Part shown: positions 36,051 to 47,399 of the stretch, one piece after another
How positions within the stretch are numbered: position 1 is the stretch's first letter
How the letters are laid out: each line of letters begins with the position of its first letter
Source: Solea solea
Taxonomy: Eukaryota > Chordata > Actinopteri > Pleuronectiformes > Soleidae
NCBI RefSeq assembly: GCF_958295425.1
Contig: NC_081134.1
Span: 4,368,054-4,432,053 of the forward strand
Length of the DNA: 64,000 nt
Direction of reading: 5' to 3'
Position numbers and translations under genes: made by a program
The notes under the pieces: generated by a model
The model's database searches: none
The model's input: the letters and a program-made list of their open reading frames with translations, nothing else
Told to the model about the DNA's origin: nothing

Positions 36051-36124
36051 AATTTTCTAGATATCACAAACAGTCTAGGTAGTGATGGTAATGAGAAGAA
36101 TCCTGACAGGATGGTCACAGAAGG

Positions 36125-36270
36125 GTTAATTCCTAACCCTAACTTTAACCTTTAACAACAACTCAAATCTTAGGACCAGGTTTTAGTTTCCATGGGGACT
36201 ACTGGTCCTGACTAGGTCAGTGTTTATTTCCAGAAAAGGTCACATAGGGGTAACAAAAACAAGTACACCC
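36125..36270 (+). repeat. Dispersed repeat ('actactggtcctgactaggt')
   Basis: It contains telomere-like 'ctaaccctaactttaacctt' followed by 'taggaccaggttttagtttc' and 'aggtcacataggggtaacaa'. A related but diverged sequence ends the minisatellite region at 44620-44690. Together they suggest one parent repeat whose middle part became the 57-bp minisatellite at 44037. Confidence 0.5.
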
Positions 36271-37567
36271 ACAATGAAGAGCCCTCTTTATACTCATCCC
36301 TGCTTTGAAGATGAGAGCTCCAGGTCACTAGAAAAGAACACTTGCAATCTCCATCAGTGAGTTTTTATTAGCTTCATTTTTGGGCTAGATGCGATGTATT
36401 TTCCTGAGGCAGATAATTGCCCTCCATCAAAGATTTCTTTCCAAGGTGCTCACACACACACACACACACAAACTCTGCCCTAATTAAGACCAAAGCATCA
36501 GAGCAACAGGAGATGTCAGTCTGACGTATGACTGCTGACCACTGGAATCCCTAATTGCCACTGTTTCAACATCTACTCCTTCCTGCTCCTCCCTCTCCAC
36601 TTTCTCATCTCAGTGCTTGTTTCCCACATCAGCTTCTCTCTAATGACCAGTCAAACGTGTGTGCTGGACAAACTGCTCCAAATAAGTCTGTCCACCGGCT
36701 TTGCCCTGCAGCACTCAACCTGCCTGCGTGTGTGTTTGTAATACTCGTGTATATGACCTCGCACTCTCTAGTGTATTTTCTGATATAAACACTGACTTCA
36801 GGACTTCAGGACTCTTCATGGAAACCTCTGGAAGGCTCTGGTTAAGATTAAGATTAAGTAAGATGTTACTTAGATTAGGGAGATGGTGGCTTCTATAAAG
36901 CAGTATATAAAAGACTTATTCTAAGGCTAAGAAAACCCTGTTTTTTTATTTTATTTTATAATGATTATACACTTATGCACACATACTTGGATAGTGGATT
37001 CAATTTGTGCCAGGAAACCCTCCTAAATGATGCACACTGGACCATTAAGGTTAGGCTGTCCAAATGATTGGAAGTCAATAAAGTGGCCTAACAGCTGCTA
37101 AATTTTACTCTAATTTGTAACTGTCTCCATACAACCCTTCCCTATTCATTCTTCCCTTTTCCTGCAGTCAACTCTGATTTAGTTTCTCCGTTCATTACTG
37201 CTCTATTCATTAATTTGTTCACTCTTTCATTCTCTATACGCCTGTCCATTTCATTCCTTCTTCCAATAATTTCTGGCAGGCTGCACACTGAGCGGTGTAA
37301 TGCTCCACTGCTTATCCTTGCATTTGTCTTTTCACCCCCACCTTTTCCCTTTTTGTTTCATTTAATCATCTCATATCATAAATTACACATTTGGGCTCTC
37401 ACAGTAGGGGGGCATCTTAAAAAAATGTCCTTTTTTGCGGTGCATTTTTACCCCTTTATCTGGTTTAAAACATGTTCTGGCCCTTTTCACAGGCATTTTC
37501 GCTGAACACAGAAATTATACATTAAAACTGCAAATACACTCAATTAATCCCAGTGAGATGCATATAT

Positions 37568-37607
<40 letters not shown>

Positions 37608-38190
37608 TAATATAGTGTTGGCACTGCTTCTTGCCTTCCATTTGTTGTTAAAGGGAGGCAACAGACAACATGTGTGTCTCTATTTGTGCTCCGTATTAAA
37701 GATGCAGCAGTAGACACTGGCAAGGACACAGCTAATTTACCTTAGAGCCGGTGTGTTGTTGTACCATAATAAAATGTTACTGACAAAAACACCCCTGTCG
37801 AGGGGGCAAACGTAAATCCACATTTCTGCGATGGGATGTTTTTCATGCGGAGGCTTTATGGCATAACTCCAGCTTCAGAGGAAGTTATCAACACCACTTT
37901 GGGGATGACAGAGAAAAGGGAAGACGAGTGTATACCGTAGAGATGAAGAGAATTTTACACAATGTGGTACTGACACAAGTGTATTGCATAGTGGTAAAGC
38001 CTGATTAATGTTATTGCTTTGCATAAATGAGTAAAAATTGTTGCGAGTGGTGTGGAGCAGTGGAGACAAAGCGGCCGTCTGTGAATGGAGTCTCCATTTT
38101 TCTGCAAAAAATATAAGATATAAGATATGCAAGAAAATAACCAATGACCAATATTACTCTGTCATTTTTCTATCACAGTTACTCCGTGTA
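36270..38190 (+). other. Intron 2 segment, no gene
   Basis: It contains (CA)n at 36449-36470 and (TTTA)10 at 37567-37606. Open frames are short and unrecognised. Confidence 0.55.
37567..37606. repeat. (TTTA)10 microsatellite
   Basis: Ten perfect TTTA units. Confidence 0.95.
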
Positions 38191-38194
38191 ATCA

Positions 38195-38345
38195 GTCATA
38201 GACCGCGGTCAGACCTGGTTTTAACATCCATCTTGAGTGACCACATGTGGACAGAGCTAAGTGCAGGTCTGAGATCACCCCCTCAGATCCAGTCACAAAA
38301 AATATATTTTCAGGTTGTGTGGCCACATTTCTGAGCTTTATGAAC
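38195..38345 (+). repeat. Probable short non-autonomous element
   Basis: It contains 'cagacctggttttaacatcc', 'atcttgagtgaccacatgtg' and 'gacagagctaagtgcaggtc'. I recognise this phrase order as a common fish MITE-like sequence. A similar but diverged segment lies at 60535-60850 ('tgttcagacctaatattaat'). Confidence 0.4.
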
Positions 38346-38469
38346 CCAGTGCATTCGTCTGATCTGCAGCAGCTTCACAGTAAAGACTATGTTTTTTTAC
38401 ACAAATACAAGTACCCCTACGTTTATTTATCTATAGCCACAATGTTAATATTTATCATCATATGTTTCC

Positions 38470-38625
38470 TCTCGGGCATGTTCTCCCTGTGTGTGCATGG
38501 GTTTTCTCCCGCTTCTCCAAAAACAATATGCAATATGGGGATTAGGTAAATTGGACACTATGGATTGACTGTAGGGCCACATATTTGTCTCTGTATAAAT
38601 GCTGGATGGATGTTTCCTCTCTTCA
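38470..38625 (-). repeat. 'taccgctttatcc' repeat, reverse fragment
   Basis: It contains 'gcatgttctccctgtgtgtg' and 'attaggtaaattggacacta', which are the reverse complement of the repeat's 3' half, and ends near 'aatgctggatgg'. Confidence 0.6.
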
Positions 38626-38954
38626 ATGGTTGAAATGTTATAACATGTAACAGTAATGCAAGTAGAACACGTAACGTTAGTTTGAATTTGAATAGAGCAC
38701 AGGAGAAGAATCCAGGACACATGTTAAAGTTACAGTAGGTGTGAACAGTCATACTTATACTTAACATGTAGTTAATGTTAATGCTAGGTCTAATCATCAT
38801 GGCATATTTAGGCCAAAGCCTGTTTTATTTCAGCTTTAAGCAAAGCAGGAGCAAGATACAGCAAAGTCTGTCCAAAATATCCCACTATCTCATACTTCTT
38901 TTGTGAAATATCTCAACTTGAAGTATTGGCAGCCCATGGCAGAGAGGAAATGAA

Positions 38955-39075
38955 ATGGGCTTGTTACCTGAGGGTTGCCAGTTCACATACTAGGGTTCCC
39001 CTGAGCAAGGCACCCATTCCCCTATGGATGTTTTCACTACTGGTGTGTAAAAAGGATGGGTTAAATGAAGCGGTT
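38955..39075 (+). repeat. tRNA-derived SINE-like fragment
   Basis: It contains 'cctgagggttgccagttcac' (a degenerate B-box-like region), 'cctgagcaaggcacccattc' and 'ggtgtgtaaaaaggatgggt', in that order. This order is typical of a widespread fish SINE. The head (A box) is missing or too diverged to see. Confidence 0.5.
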
Positions 39076-39079
39076 TCTG

Positions 39080-40365
39080 CTGGTTTCTACTCTTAGCTTT
39101 GTGTTTAACTCTTAGTCCTTGATGTTTTCCAATCAAAATGCTGCTCTCACCCATAAAAGTATAACCCATCCATCACCACTAAAAGCTGTATTACAACACT
39201 GCCATTGTGTGAGGTGACATTTAATAGAAGTTACTGAAAGGACCAGCTTGTAAGAAGTGCAGTGACATCTAATTTTAAGACGGCAGATTGTAACAAACTG
39301 AGAATTCCTCCACACAACGCTCCCTTTTCCAAGTGCATCAGGGAACTATGGTGGCCTTTACAGAAAGGATGTCAGTCGTCTTTGTTTGTATTGTAAGCTT
39401 CTGCTTCAAAAACACTCTCGCTGGTTTGTCTCTGTTGGGCTGCTATAAAAACCCTGTGACAGAAGACGCCGGTCTCTGTAAAGCAAGGCTTTTTGTGTGA
39501 TGTACACGATAAAGGCTTATTCTAAGGGTACAAAAAACACACTGTTTTTATTTTAAAGTGATAACATACCTTTAGCAACATTCTTAGTAGTATGTTCATT
39601 ATAGGCAGTGTATTGTATCAGTTTCTGCCAAGACCTTTCAGGAGCATTTTTTGCCTCAACTTGCTGTTGATTTCTAACCTTGGGAAGAAGTCTTGTCTCC
39701 CGAGGATGTAGAAAACAAGATGTCTTTGACAAGACTAAAGGTCATCCTGAAGGAGGTTGACAAAGCTCTATTCAGTTGTGATATTGCTGGGTGATACTAG
39801 ACAGCCAGACAACACCCTGCTGGGCTGGATGATTGCCGCCTCTCAACACTCATGTTTACAGGCCATATCCACTATTTCGCATCCTTGAAGATGAGGCATC
39901 CTCACTAAGCCCCCATTCAATCCTTCTCCCGCTGCATCCGCCCACACAAATCAATAACAACACTCAAATGTTTCTCCACTTGGGGGGGGGGGGGGGGGGG
40001 GGTATGGCATATATCAAGTGTAAAGGTTCACTGCAGTGTAAGCCAGGGGAAAGGTGGAAGAGGCAAAGAATTGAAGCTGATTTCGAACCATGTGTGTTTT
40101 AACCACCAATTATTGCACGTGTTACCCAGGAGCAGTGGAGGGCTCTGGGAGCTGACCACAAAGCAAATCAGGCCAGTGGAACTGCATGCTTCGAATCACA
40201 CAGAAACAGTGTGCGATTATTTGAGTCCTCTTGGGCTTTGATTCCTCCCTGTTGTTTAATTACACAGTCTTGTACACCGTCTCTAAATGCCACTCAATAC
40301 CAGCTGCCTTCTTACGCATGTGACGTCTGAAACTGCTTTAATAACAATGGGGACACATTTTAAAG
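39080..40365 (+). other. Intron 2 segment, no gene
   Basis: Nothing recognised except a run of 21 G at 39982-40002. A short open frame across it encodes poly-Gly and is not a gene. Confidence 0.5.
39982..40002 (+). repeat. G21 homopolymer
   Basis: Twenty-one consecutive G on the sense strand of intron 2. Such a tract can form stacked G-quadruplexes and is a frequent site of assembly error, so its exact length is uncertain. Confidence 0.85.
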
Positions 40366-40368
40366 GGT

Positions 40369-41024
40369 AAACACTGTTTATGCTGCACTTGAGTAGACAC
40401 CAGGACCCTCTTTTATTTGGGTGACTGAACACCAATCAATATCTTCCCACCAAGCCCTCGTCTCACTCCGCTCTCAAGCAAACCACCTCCTCATGTGGCC
40501 TGGGACCAAACTACAGGTCGAGCGATTAATCGTTTTAGCTGATTAATTGGCAGTACTGTTTGGCCCTGACTCTTGACAATGCCCAATGGCTGTACACAGA
40601 TCATTGCTTTGCATGGAGGCTTCACAGGCATGGTTGCTATTGACAATTTCTACAAGAAACATATTGCATGAGGGCTAGTGAGAATAATGCAGTTGAGTAA
40701 AGAGAAGCAGCTTTGAGGTGCATTCAGTGACCCGAGCAAATTTCAAATGTGCAAACTACTTGCAGTTCACTCAACAAATGATTGCTGCTGCTGCCCTGTG
40801 AAAAAAAGATGCACCACTAATTAGGAAGTCATCAGCTCATTAGGAACAGGAAGTATCGACCTCTAGCAAACACTGTTTATTCTGCAACTGAATAGACCCC
40901 AAACTAAATAAAAACTTTTTATTTTGGTCACTGAACACCCATCTCCATCTCACCACCCAACACCCTCTGACCCTGTCTCTGTGCTCTCAAGGTTTCTGCC
41001 TTCCCAGTGGCCTGGGAACAAACT
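40369..41024 (+). repeat. Diverged local direct duplication
   Basis: Copy A at 40369-40512 and copy B at 40868-41024 share, in order: 'aaacactgtttat', 'ctgca', 'tgaatagac/tgagtagac', 'ttttattt', 'actgaacacc', a run of ccacc/ccctc blocks and 'gtggcctggga'. Divergence is considerable. The 355 bp between the copies is not part of the duplication. No gene is involved. Confidence 0.7.
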
Positions 41025-41029
41025 CCCTC

Positions 41030-41427
41030 TCCTTGTCATCCCCTCCACCATCTCTCAAGGTTAATCCATGTTGCTTCGACAGACGCATTTTCCTCGGGTC
41101 AGGAACTCTTGCAGGGAGAGCAGTGTGCAGACACTGATGGTTCGTGCAATGATGAAGGACAAGCTCAGTGGAAGCAGAGGAGAGTTTGGATGCGGAAAGA
41201 TTGAGGAAACAAAGGAGAGCTGTCGACTGAGCAGATGTGACAGGCTGCTTTCTGTTTTAGCAAGTTTACTAGGCCATTGAGGATAGATGGATGAGCTTAA
41301 TGAAACCAGGGCAGGCTCCTGGTGTGAGCCACAAGTGGGACAAGGTTACCCTTCATCTCTCTTAGGCCAAGAATCTCACTATAATGTGAAAAATGGTTTG
41401 TAGATCTGAGGGCTTATTTTTAAAAGA
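41030..41427 (+). other. Intron 2 segment, nothing recognised
   Basis: Short frames only. No repeat or gene was recognised. Confidence 0.5.
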
Positions 41428-41800
41428 TACATACACTTACCAAACACTTCATTACATATAGAGGACACCAGGTAAAGTGGGAGGGATGGCACCCAGTGGG
41501 TTTGCTGCTGCTGCAGCTTATATGCTTTAAGATTTGACATGTTGTGTGTTCAGAGATGGTCTTCTACCTTAGTTTTTACAAGTGGTTATTTGAGTAATTG
41601 TTGTGAGTCACTGTAGCTTTTTCACCATCTCAAACCAGGTTGGTCATTCTCCTCTGACCTTTTGGCATCAACAAGTTATTTTCTCTCAGAAAAGTGCTGC
41701 TCACTGGGTAGTTTCTGTTTTTTGGACCATTTTCTGTAAACATTAGAAATGGCTGCGCATGAAAATCAGCAGTTTCTGAAAATTCCGATTATTACGCGAC
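41428..41800 (-). mobile_element. Tc1-like transposon relic, reverse orientation
   Basis: Read on the minus strand it runs 'cagaaactgctgattttcat', 'tgtttacagaaaatggtcca', 'agcacttttctgagagaaaa' and 'ttgttgatgccaaaaggtca', colinear with the transposase family seen at 24850-25062 and extending further downstream. The outer end at about 41430-41470 resembles the usual terminal sequence of this family. Stops and indels leave no intact frame. Confidence 0.65.
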
Positions 41801-43885
41801 GCTTGGGAAATGCAAATTCCAAGATCTCTGGCTCACAAAGGAAAATTACAAAAGACTGACTTGTCCAAAACCTCAAGGGCAATCAGTTGGCCAGAAGCAG
41901 AGCGTATACTGCAAATCAATAAAAGTGGACGCCATGGGCGAAGCGGCACTGACAGGTTGCCCTCCCATCTTAAACTGTGTCAGCAAATTTGGTCCTTGAA
42001 TTTGAGGATATTGGTTCTGGAAAGACCTTGAAACGTGCTTGAATTTGATGTCAACCTAGGTGTGGGAACCTTTGTTTGTCTAAAATTTGCCCACCCTCCT
42101 GCTCCAAAGTAGAGAAAATAAGCATTTTATGCTCAGGGACACAAGAGCTGCTGTTCTACAGTTAAGTCAGTGTCCGTCATGTGTCAATACCTCATACAAG
42201 CACACTTTAAAAAACCTACACTATCCATTTAATGGCATGTTTCATTATAATGTCATGATTACACATTGAAGACCAAAGAACTAATGATGAGTGACTGGAA
42301 AGTGTAATTGCTCGTGGCAGCCCTATGTTCCCTGTGCATGTAGAATATACAGTGTAAGGCCCATTCATGCATGGTTACTAAACTCTGAATTTTTTATTTG
42401 CAACAGCCTCATTTAAAAAATGTTAAACCCAAGTAGGTCAGACAGCAGCAACTCACAAGGTAATGAAAATGATGCGCTTTCATAACAATGAGGAGATACA
42501 AAACAAAAAAAGGAGTGTGCCTGCAGGATTTAACTCATAGATAAAACTTTGCACTTTTCTGAACAGAAGCATTATCAGCCAAATCTCTGTTAACTGCAAA
42601 GAGAAAAACATATTTCATATTTGACACCTTTAGGTCGTTAGTATTTATTAATCAATGTGTAAGCAGCATTTTGTGGCTGTAGCTGCATGAAGTGGAGGTA
42701 CTTTTAATTACTTAGTCTCACAAGATAAATCTGATGGTTATTGAGATTAATAATGGGAAAAAGAAGGAAAAAAGATTCCTGCCTCTAACAACCAGATATT
42801 AGTCCATTTGTAGATGAAACATGGACTCGTGTTTCATGTCGATTATGATTATAATGATGAAAATGGCTCATAAACTTGTGTCTATTTTTACTCCTGCAGA
42901 AAGACAATGTATTATTTATTTCAAGAAAGCGCTGGGTTGGATTTCTATTCAAAGCATCGATGATGTGTTTTAACTAGGATTGTAATACAAAAAAAACACA
43001 AACACTAACACTGTAGACAAGGTAAATATTTTGATTTTGATCAAAGGCATTTTTTTTTAGAGTGGAAGAACAAAGCCAGTGGCTCCAAATACATAAATGA
43101 TAGATGTGCGTTGCATTATGAAGCATTTATTGCATGAATCATTGAGCAGAATGACATTTTCCTCCGAGTTCTGCTGAGAACAAACCTTTTCAAAAGTCAG
43201 GAAACTCTCTCCGCCTTTTCTGAAAGTAAACTGCAGTATCTCAAGATTGGCCTCTACCTCGACTCCATCCCCTAAACCCGAGCAACTATATTGGATGGGT
43301 CACATAATTCTGACTGAAATGGAGAGCCTTGTCCAGACTATCCAGCCTGTTTCTTGGTAATAGCTTGACCAAGCACCTTGAAGAGGCCATTTCTGGCCAG
43401 AAAGGCTCACTTAAATTCTCTGTGAGACAGAGGAAGAGAGAATAGGGTCCATGGAGCCACTTAAAAGCTCCTGTGAGAAAATGGAATTTCTGACCTGCTC
43501 CACTGGTGCCGTAGCTCTCCAGCCAGATTGGCTGTCAAGGCGATACCAGGTGGGAAAGGGAAGGGGGAGATTGGAGGAACGGATGGATGCTGCTGCTGCT
43601 GCTGTTCCTGGTGATGTTGTAGACCGCCAGGACCTCATTAGCTCAGTATTTCATCAACACTTTGGCACCAGAGTGGCTCTCACTGCTTTTGTATACATCT
43701 CTTTCTCCATCTTTTTTCACTTTTTTAATCCATTCTCTCTCAGTCCCACTTTCCTCCACCCTGTCTTCTTTTCTTGTCCACCTTGTTTTCATCTCTCTAT
43801 CGCTCCCTCCTCCTGCTCCTTGAATTCTCATTAACCAGATGATTCTGTTCAGATGGTAATTTGCCGTCAAAGTCAGAAGATGATG
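41800..43885 (+). other. Intron 2 segment, no gene recognised
   Basis: AT-rich with a short (CTG)5 near 43588. A 127-codon frame at 43451-43834 has no recognisable domain and a low-complexity tail. I do not call it. Confidence 0.5.
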
Positions 43886-43889
43886 ATGA

Positions 43890-44036
43890 TATATATCACA
43901 CACACACACACACAGGTTTGCACAGCTACTCTTGATAGGACTTTGCTTTTATTTCCATTCATTTGCACAGTCTGATCAAAGCCCAATCACTAACCTTAAC
44001 CCAATCACACTACACATCTCACGTCTCACCTTAACC
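43890..44036 (+). repeat. (CA)n-associated dispersed repeat preceding the minisatellite
   Basis: A CA tract at about 43896-43915 is followed by 'ttgcacagctactcttgata', 'tttccattcatttgcacagt' and 'cactaaccttaacccaatca', as at 35600-35780. It runs without a break into the 57-bp array. Confidence 0.55.
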
Positions 44037-44615
44037 ACAGCCTCAGAAATGAGGTTATGCCTCATTATTCACACGTTAATCCCAATTTTACCCACAGCCT
44101 CATAAATTAAATTCTGCCTCATTATTCACATCTTAATCCCAATATTACCCAGAGCTTCATAAATGAGGTTCTGCCTCATTATTCACATGTCAATCCCAAC
44201 TTTAACCAGAGCCTCAGAAATTAGGTTCTGTCTCAATATTCACAAATTAATCCCAATTTTACCCAGCACCTCAGAAATGAGGATCTGCTTCATTATTAAC
44301 ACGTTAATCTCAATTTTACCCAGAGCTGCACAAATGTGCTAGTCCCAACTTTGAACAGCACCTCCCAAATGAGGTTCTGCCTCATTATTCACGTTAATCT
44401 CAACTTCAACCAGTGCCTCATAAATAAGGTTCTGCCTCATTATTCACATGTTAATCCCAACTTTTCCTACAGCCTCATAAATAAGGTTCTGCCTCATTAT
44501 TCACATGTTAATCCCAACTTTACCTACAGCCTCATAAATAAAGTTCTGCCTCATTATTCACATGTTAATCCCAACTTTACCCAGAGCCCCACAAATGAGG
44601 TTCTGCCTCATTAGG
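44037..44615 (+). repeat. 57-bp minisatellite, about 10 units
   Basis: The unit begins near 'agcctcataaatgaggttct', continues 'gcctcattattcacatgtta' and closes 'atcccaactttac'. Nine near-complete units and two partial ones are visible, and the last three complete units are most alike. One unit near 44330 is truncated by about 35 bp. Because 57 is a multiple of three, an open frame with a 19-residue repeat appears in the right half. It has no sign of being a gene. Confidence 0.92.
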
Positions 44616-44690
44616 AGCAATCTTTGGTTTCCATCACTACCGGTTCTTACAAGCTCAGTGTTTATACCAGAAAATGTCACACAATGGTAA
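44616..44690 (+). repeat. Downstream part of the minisatellite's parent repeat
   Basis: After 'cctcattaggagcaatcttt' the sequence continues 'gctcagtgtttataccagaa' and 'aatgtcacacaatggtaacc', similar to the 36125-36270 repeat. The array is therefore flanked on both sides by the parts of one dispersed repeat. Confidence 0.5.
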
Positions 44691-46412
44691 CCAGCGTAGA
44701 CGACACACAGTCACAGCTGTAATAATTAGTTTTTGTTCATGCCATGAACATGTAAATTTGTATTTGTTGTAAGGACGTAAATAGCCACCATATTTCTGTC
44801 TGGGGTTTTACAGTATTTCAAGGCATGTTAAAAAGCTTCTGCTGTCCTTGTATGTGCATGTCATTGATTTGCTGTGTGGAAAATCCCAGGTACACGCACA
44901 GACACACATGCCACAAGTGCGTATGCAGACACAACACATGCATCCAAAGAGAATGTCAGTGAATGATTAATGTGCATGCACACCTTTAAAACAAGCATGT
45001 TGTAAAGCAAAGAAAAAAAGGAGGCCATGCACCGGATGAACTACAGCTTTCACGTACAAATGTGAGATCCCCAGTGTAGTCTGATGTTGTCTTGAATAGA
45101 GGCCGAATTAATCACACCAGTAGCCACAAATAAGACTCTACTGCTTAGATCTTCGGTTGATTGATTAACCTGTCAGTTGTTTTCTCATCTAACTACTGTG
45201 GTCTACAAAATGTCAGAAAACATGCATTGTCCAAGCAACAGCATAAAACTCAAAGATATTACATTTATTTATTAATGTTAAAATAAAAATTTAATTATTA
45301 CAAAAATAAGGATTTGAATCAGTTTTTTTTGGTATTTTTGCTTGAAAATGTACTTTATATAAATGTTTTCTCTTTTGAGCCCTTCTTGTTAGTTGGACTA
45401 TTTTTTCACCCATTTGGTGAGAGGTTTATAGTTTAAGAAATCAGAATAACATATTTATGTAATTGTTCATCGATTTGTGTGGGTATTTAATTCATAATGT
45501 TATGTAGTATCAAACCAATATCAAACACCCACACTTTATTACCAACACTCATGCAAATCAGCCTATCCATCTTTAAAGTTATCTGATTTCAGCCTCTCAA
45601 ATATGAACATAAGCTGGTTCCTTTGCTTCTCTATGACGGTAAACTGAATATCTTTGGTTCTGGACATTCAGGTCATTTCAACATTGGGAAACAATGATAC
45701 ATTTTGTAGAATTTTTTTCATTTAATGGATGAAACAACTAATCAGTTATTAAAAAAATAGATGTCTCAATAATAAAAAATAATCTGTAATTGCAGCATTA
45801 TTTGAGCATCTTGTGGAATCCATGAATCCAAACATAAGAGTGTGTTTTAGGGCAATTAAGTGATCTGTGCTAAATACATTAAGGTTTGTAAAGGATTCCA
45901 TATGGTTTGTATGCAGTAGAACACCAGGTAAACCGGAGGTAAACACACACTACTCTTTTGTTGTGTGCAAGCGGGAGACATATTTAAGGTGAATTCTTTG
46001 TAAGACCCCAGGGTTTCAACCTATCACAAAGCAATATGACAAGCTACACATACCCAAGAGCTTCTGTCGGTATCCATTTGTCAGCAAAGCATTTTCTACC
46101 TCAGACACATAGTGAAGCTTTATACCCAAGTTCCCTTAGGTGAACATTTCTGTCTGCCTTTGCATATTCTGTATAAACCAGGGCTAAACAGAACTTTCAG
46201 AGCATTTTTGACTTCTGGAAAAAAAAGAAAAGAACTTTGTTGAATTTATTATAAATGTGATTTAAAGCTAACATAAAAATTCTGCTTGCAGTGCCGCTTG
46301 TGCCTCCACAAGGGATGAAGAGGCCAAATATTTGAATGCGCAGCAGCTATTTTTAAGGGAAAGTTTATGTTTTCTTCCTCTTTTTTTCTTCTTTGCTGTC
46401 TTCATCAATCAG
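44690..46412 (+). other. End of intron 2, no gene
   Basis: Segments 45150-45290 (forward) and 45580-45780 (reverse) resemble a common fish repeat ('gtctacaaaatgtcagaaaa'; 'actgaatatctttggttctg'). The intron ends in a long pyrimidine tract (46370-46405) and the acceptor 'catcaatcag' at 46403-46412. Confidence 0.45.
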
Positions 46413-46825
46413 CCTCTGAGAATGCACTGCCAGACCTGCGCCCTGGTGACTAGCTCGGGTCACCTCGTCGGAGGCGGCAGGGGTGACGAGATTGACCAGG
46501 CCGAGTGTGTCATCCGCATGAATGACGCCCCCACGGCCAGGGGTTACGCCCGCGACGTTGGCCGCCGCACCTCTCTGCGTGTCATCGCACACTCCAGTAT
46601 GCAGAGGGTCCTGCGGAGTCGCCATGAGCTGCTCAACGCCAGCCAGGACACAGTGTTCATCTTCTGGGGCCCCAGCAGCTACATGAGGCGCGATGGGAAG
46701 GGCCTGGTTTACAACAACCTGAGGCTGATGAACCAAGTGCTGCCCAAACTCAAAGTCTACATCATCTCCTGGCAGAAGATGCTCCAGTTTGACGAGCTCT
46801 TCAAGAAGGAGACAGGCAAAGACAG
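46413..46825 (+). CDS. ST6GALNAC5: ST6GALNAC5-like sialyltransferase, coding exon 3 (sialylmotif L)
   Basis: This exon has 137 full codons plus two bases (residues 77-213 and part of 214), after a pyrimidine-rich acceptor and before donor GTGAGA, phase 2. It begins P-L-R-M-H-C and carries sialylmotif L from C85-A-L-V-T-S-S-G to about V-G-R-R-T-S-L-R. Motif L contains D-Q-A-E-C and R-M-N113-D-A-P; this region binds CMP-sialic acid, and C85 is the expected partner of the motif S cysteine. F-W-G-P-S-S-Y-M-R-R-D-G-K-G is strongly conserved in the ST6GALNAC5/6 group, and L-L-N151-A-S is a likely N-glycosylation site. GC content is well above that of the flanking intron. ST6GALNAC6 is the closest alternative, but the N-terminal exons favour ST6GALNAC5. 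The long minus-strand frame here is a shadow. Confidence 0.95.
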
Positions 46826-47395
46826 GTGAGACTGAGACTTTATCTGTCACTATCACACACTGCTTTCAGATGATGGAGCACTGAATTCTGGAGATTCTCC
46901 AGAGTGTGTCTGCAGAGGCCGTATGTGTGAGTTCTTCAGTAGTTGGCTGGAGGCGACTGGACTTGCTTGAGTTGAGTTGTGATAGCAAAGCAATCTCTGG
47001 ATAATGTCCGAGTGAACTGATGTGAGAACGCAGAAAGAGAGAGTGATAATTAGTGGACCACATGTGTGTCTGTTGAAGTGTTGACATTTACAAGTTGTCT
47101 TGAATGCATCTTGAAGCCACCTCTCTAAGTTCAACACTGTGGTCCCTGCAGACATAATGAGGTTTACTGGGGTCATCTACTGGATCTTTTTTGGAGTGGA
47201 GAATCAGGGGTGAAAGCATCAAATAGCGGTTTGTCCCTACATGATATCACATTTTGTGTGTGATACGATACCAATATCACAAACTTGAGTATCTGCTGAT
47301 GCCAATATCAGTGTGATATACTCTTATACCTCTCTCAAACAACTTAGCTTAGCCCAAACTCCTCCAGTAGAACATCAGACAAGGAAGAAAACAGC
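46826..47395 (+). other. Start of intron 3, no gene
   Basis: Intron 3 runs 46826-57142 (10,317 bp, phase 2). This part holds no recognised gene. A 'catgatatcacattttgtgt' and 'gtgatacgataccaatatca' stretch at 47238-47300 looks repeat-derived. Confidence 0.5.
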
Positions 47396-47399
47396 AAGA

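Noticed and set aside
36130..36160. Telomere-like 'ctaaccctaacttt' sequence
   Set aside because: Only about two units, embedded in a dispersed repeat. Not an interstitial telomere array.
43451..43834. 127-codon plus-strand frame
   Set aside because: No recognisable domain, an Ala run from CTG units and a hydrophobic low-complexity tail. No splice or promoter evidence.
44336..44614. 92-codon frame with a 19-residue repeat
   Set aside because: It is created by the 57-bp minisatellite, whose unit is a multiple of three. The left half of the array does not keep the frame.
44037..44615. Regular array that might suggest a CRISPR
   Set aside because: Units are contiguous 57-bp tandem copies without unique spacers, in a vertebrate intron. 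It is a minisatellite.
46365..46856. 163-codon open frame on the minus strand across exon 3
   Set aside because: It is the antisense shadow of the GC-rich sialyltransferase exon and has no recognisable domain.
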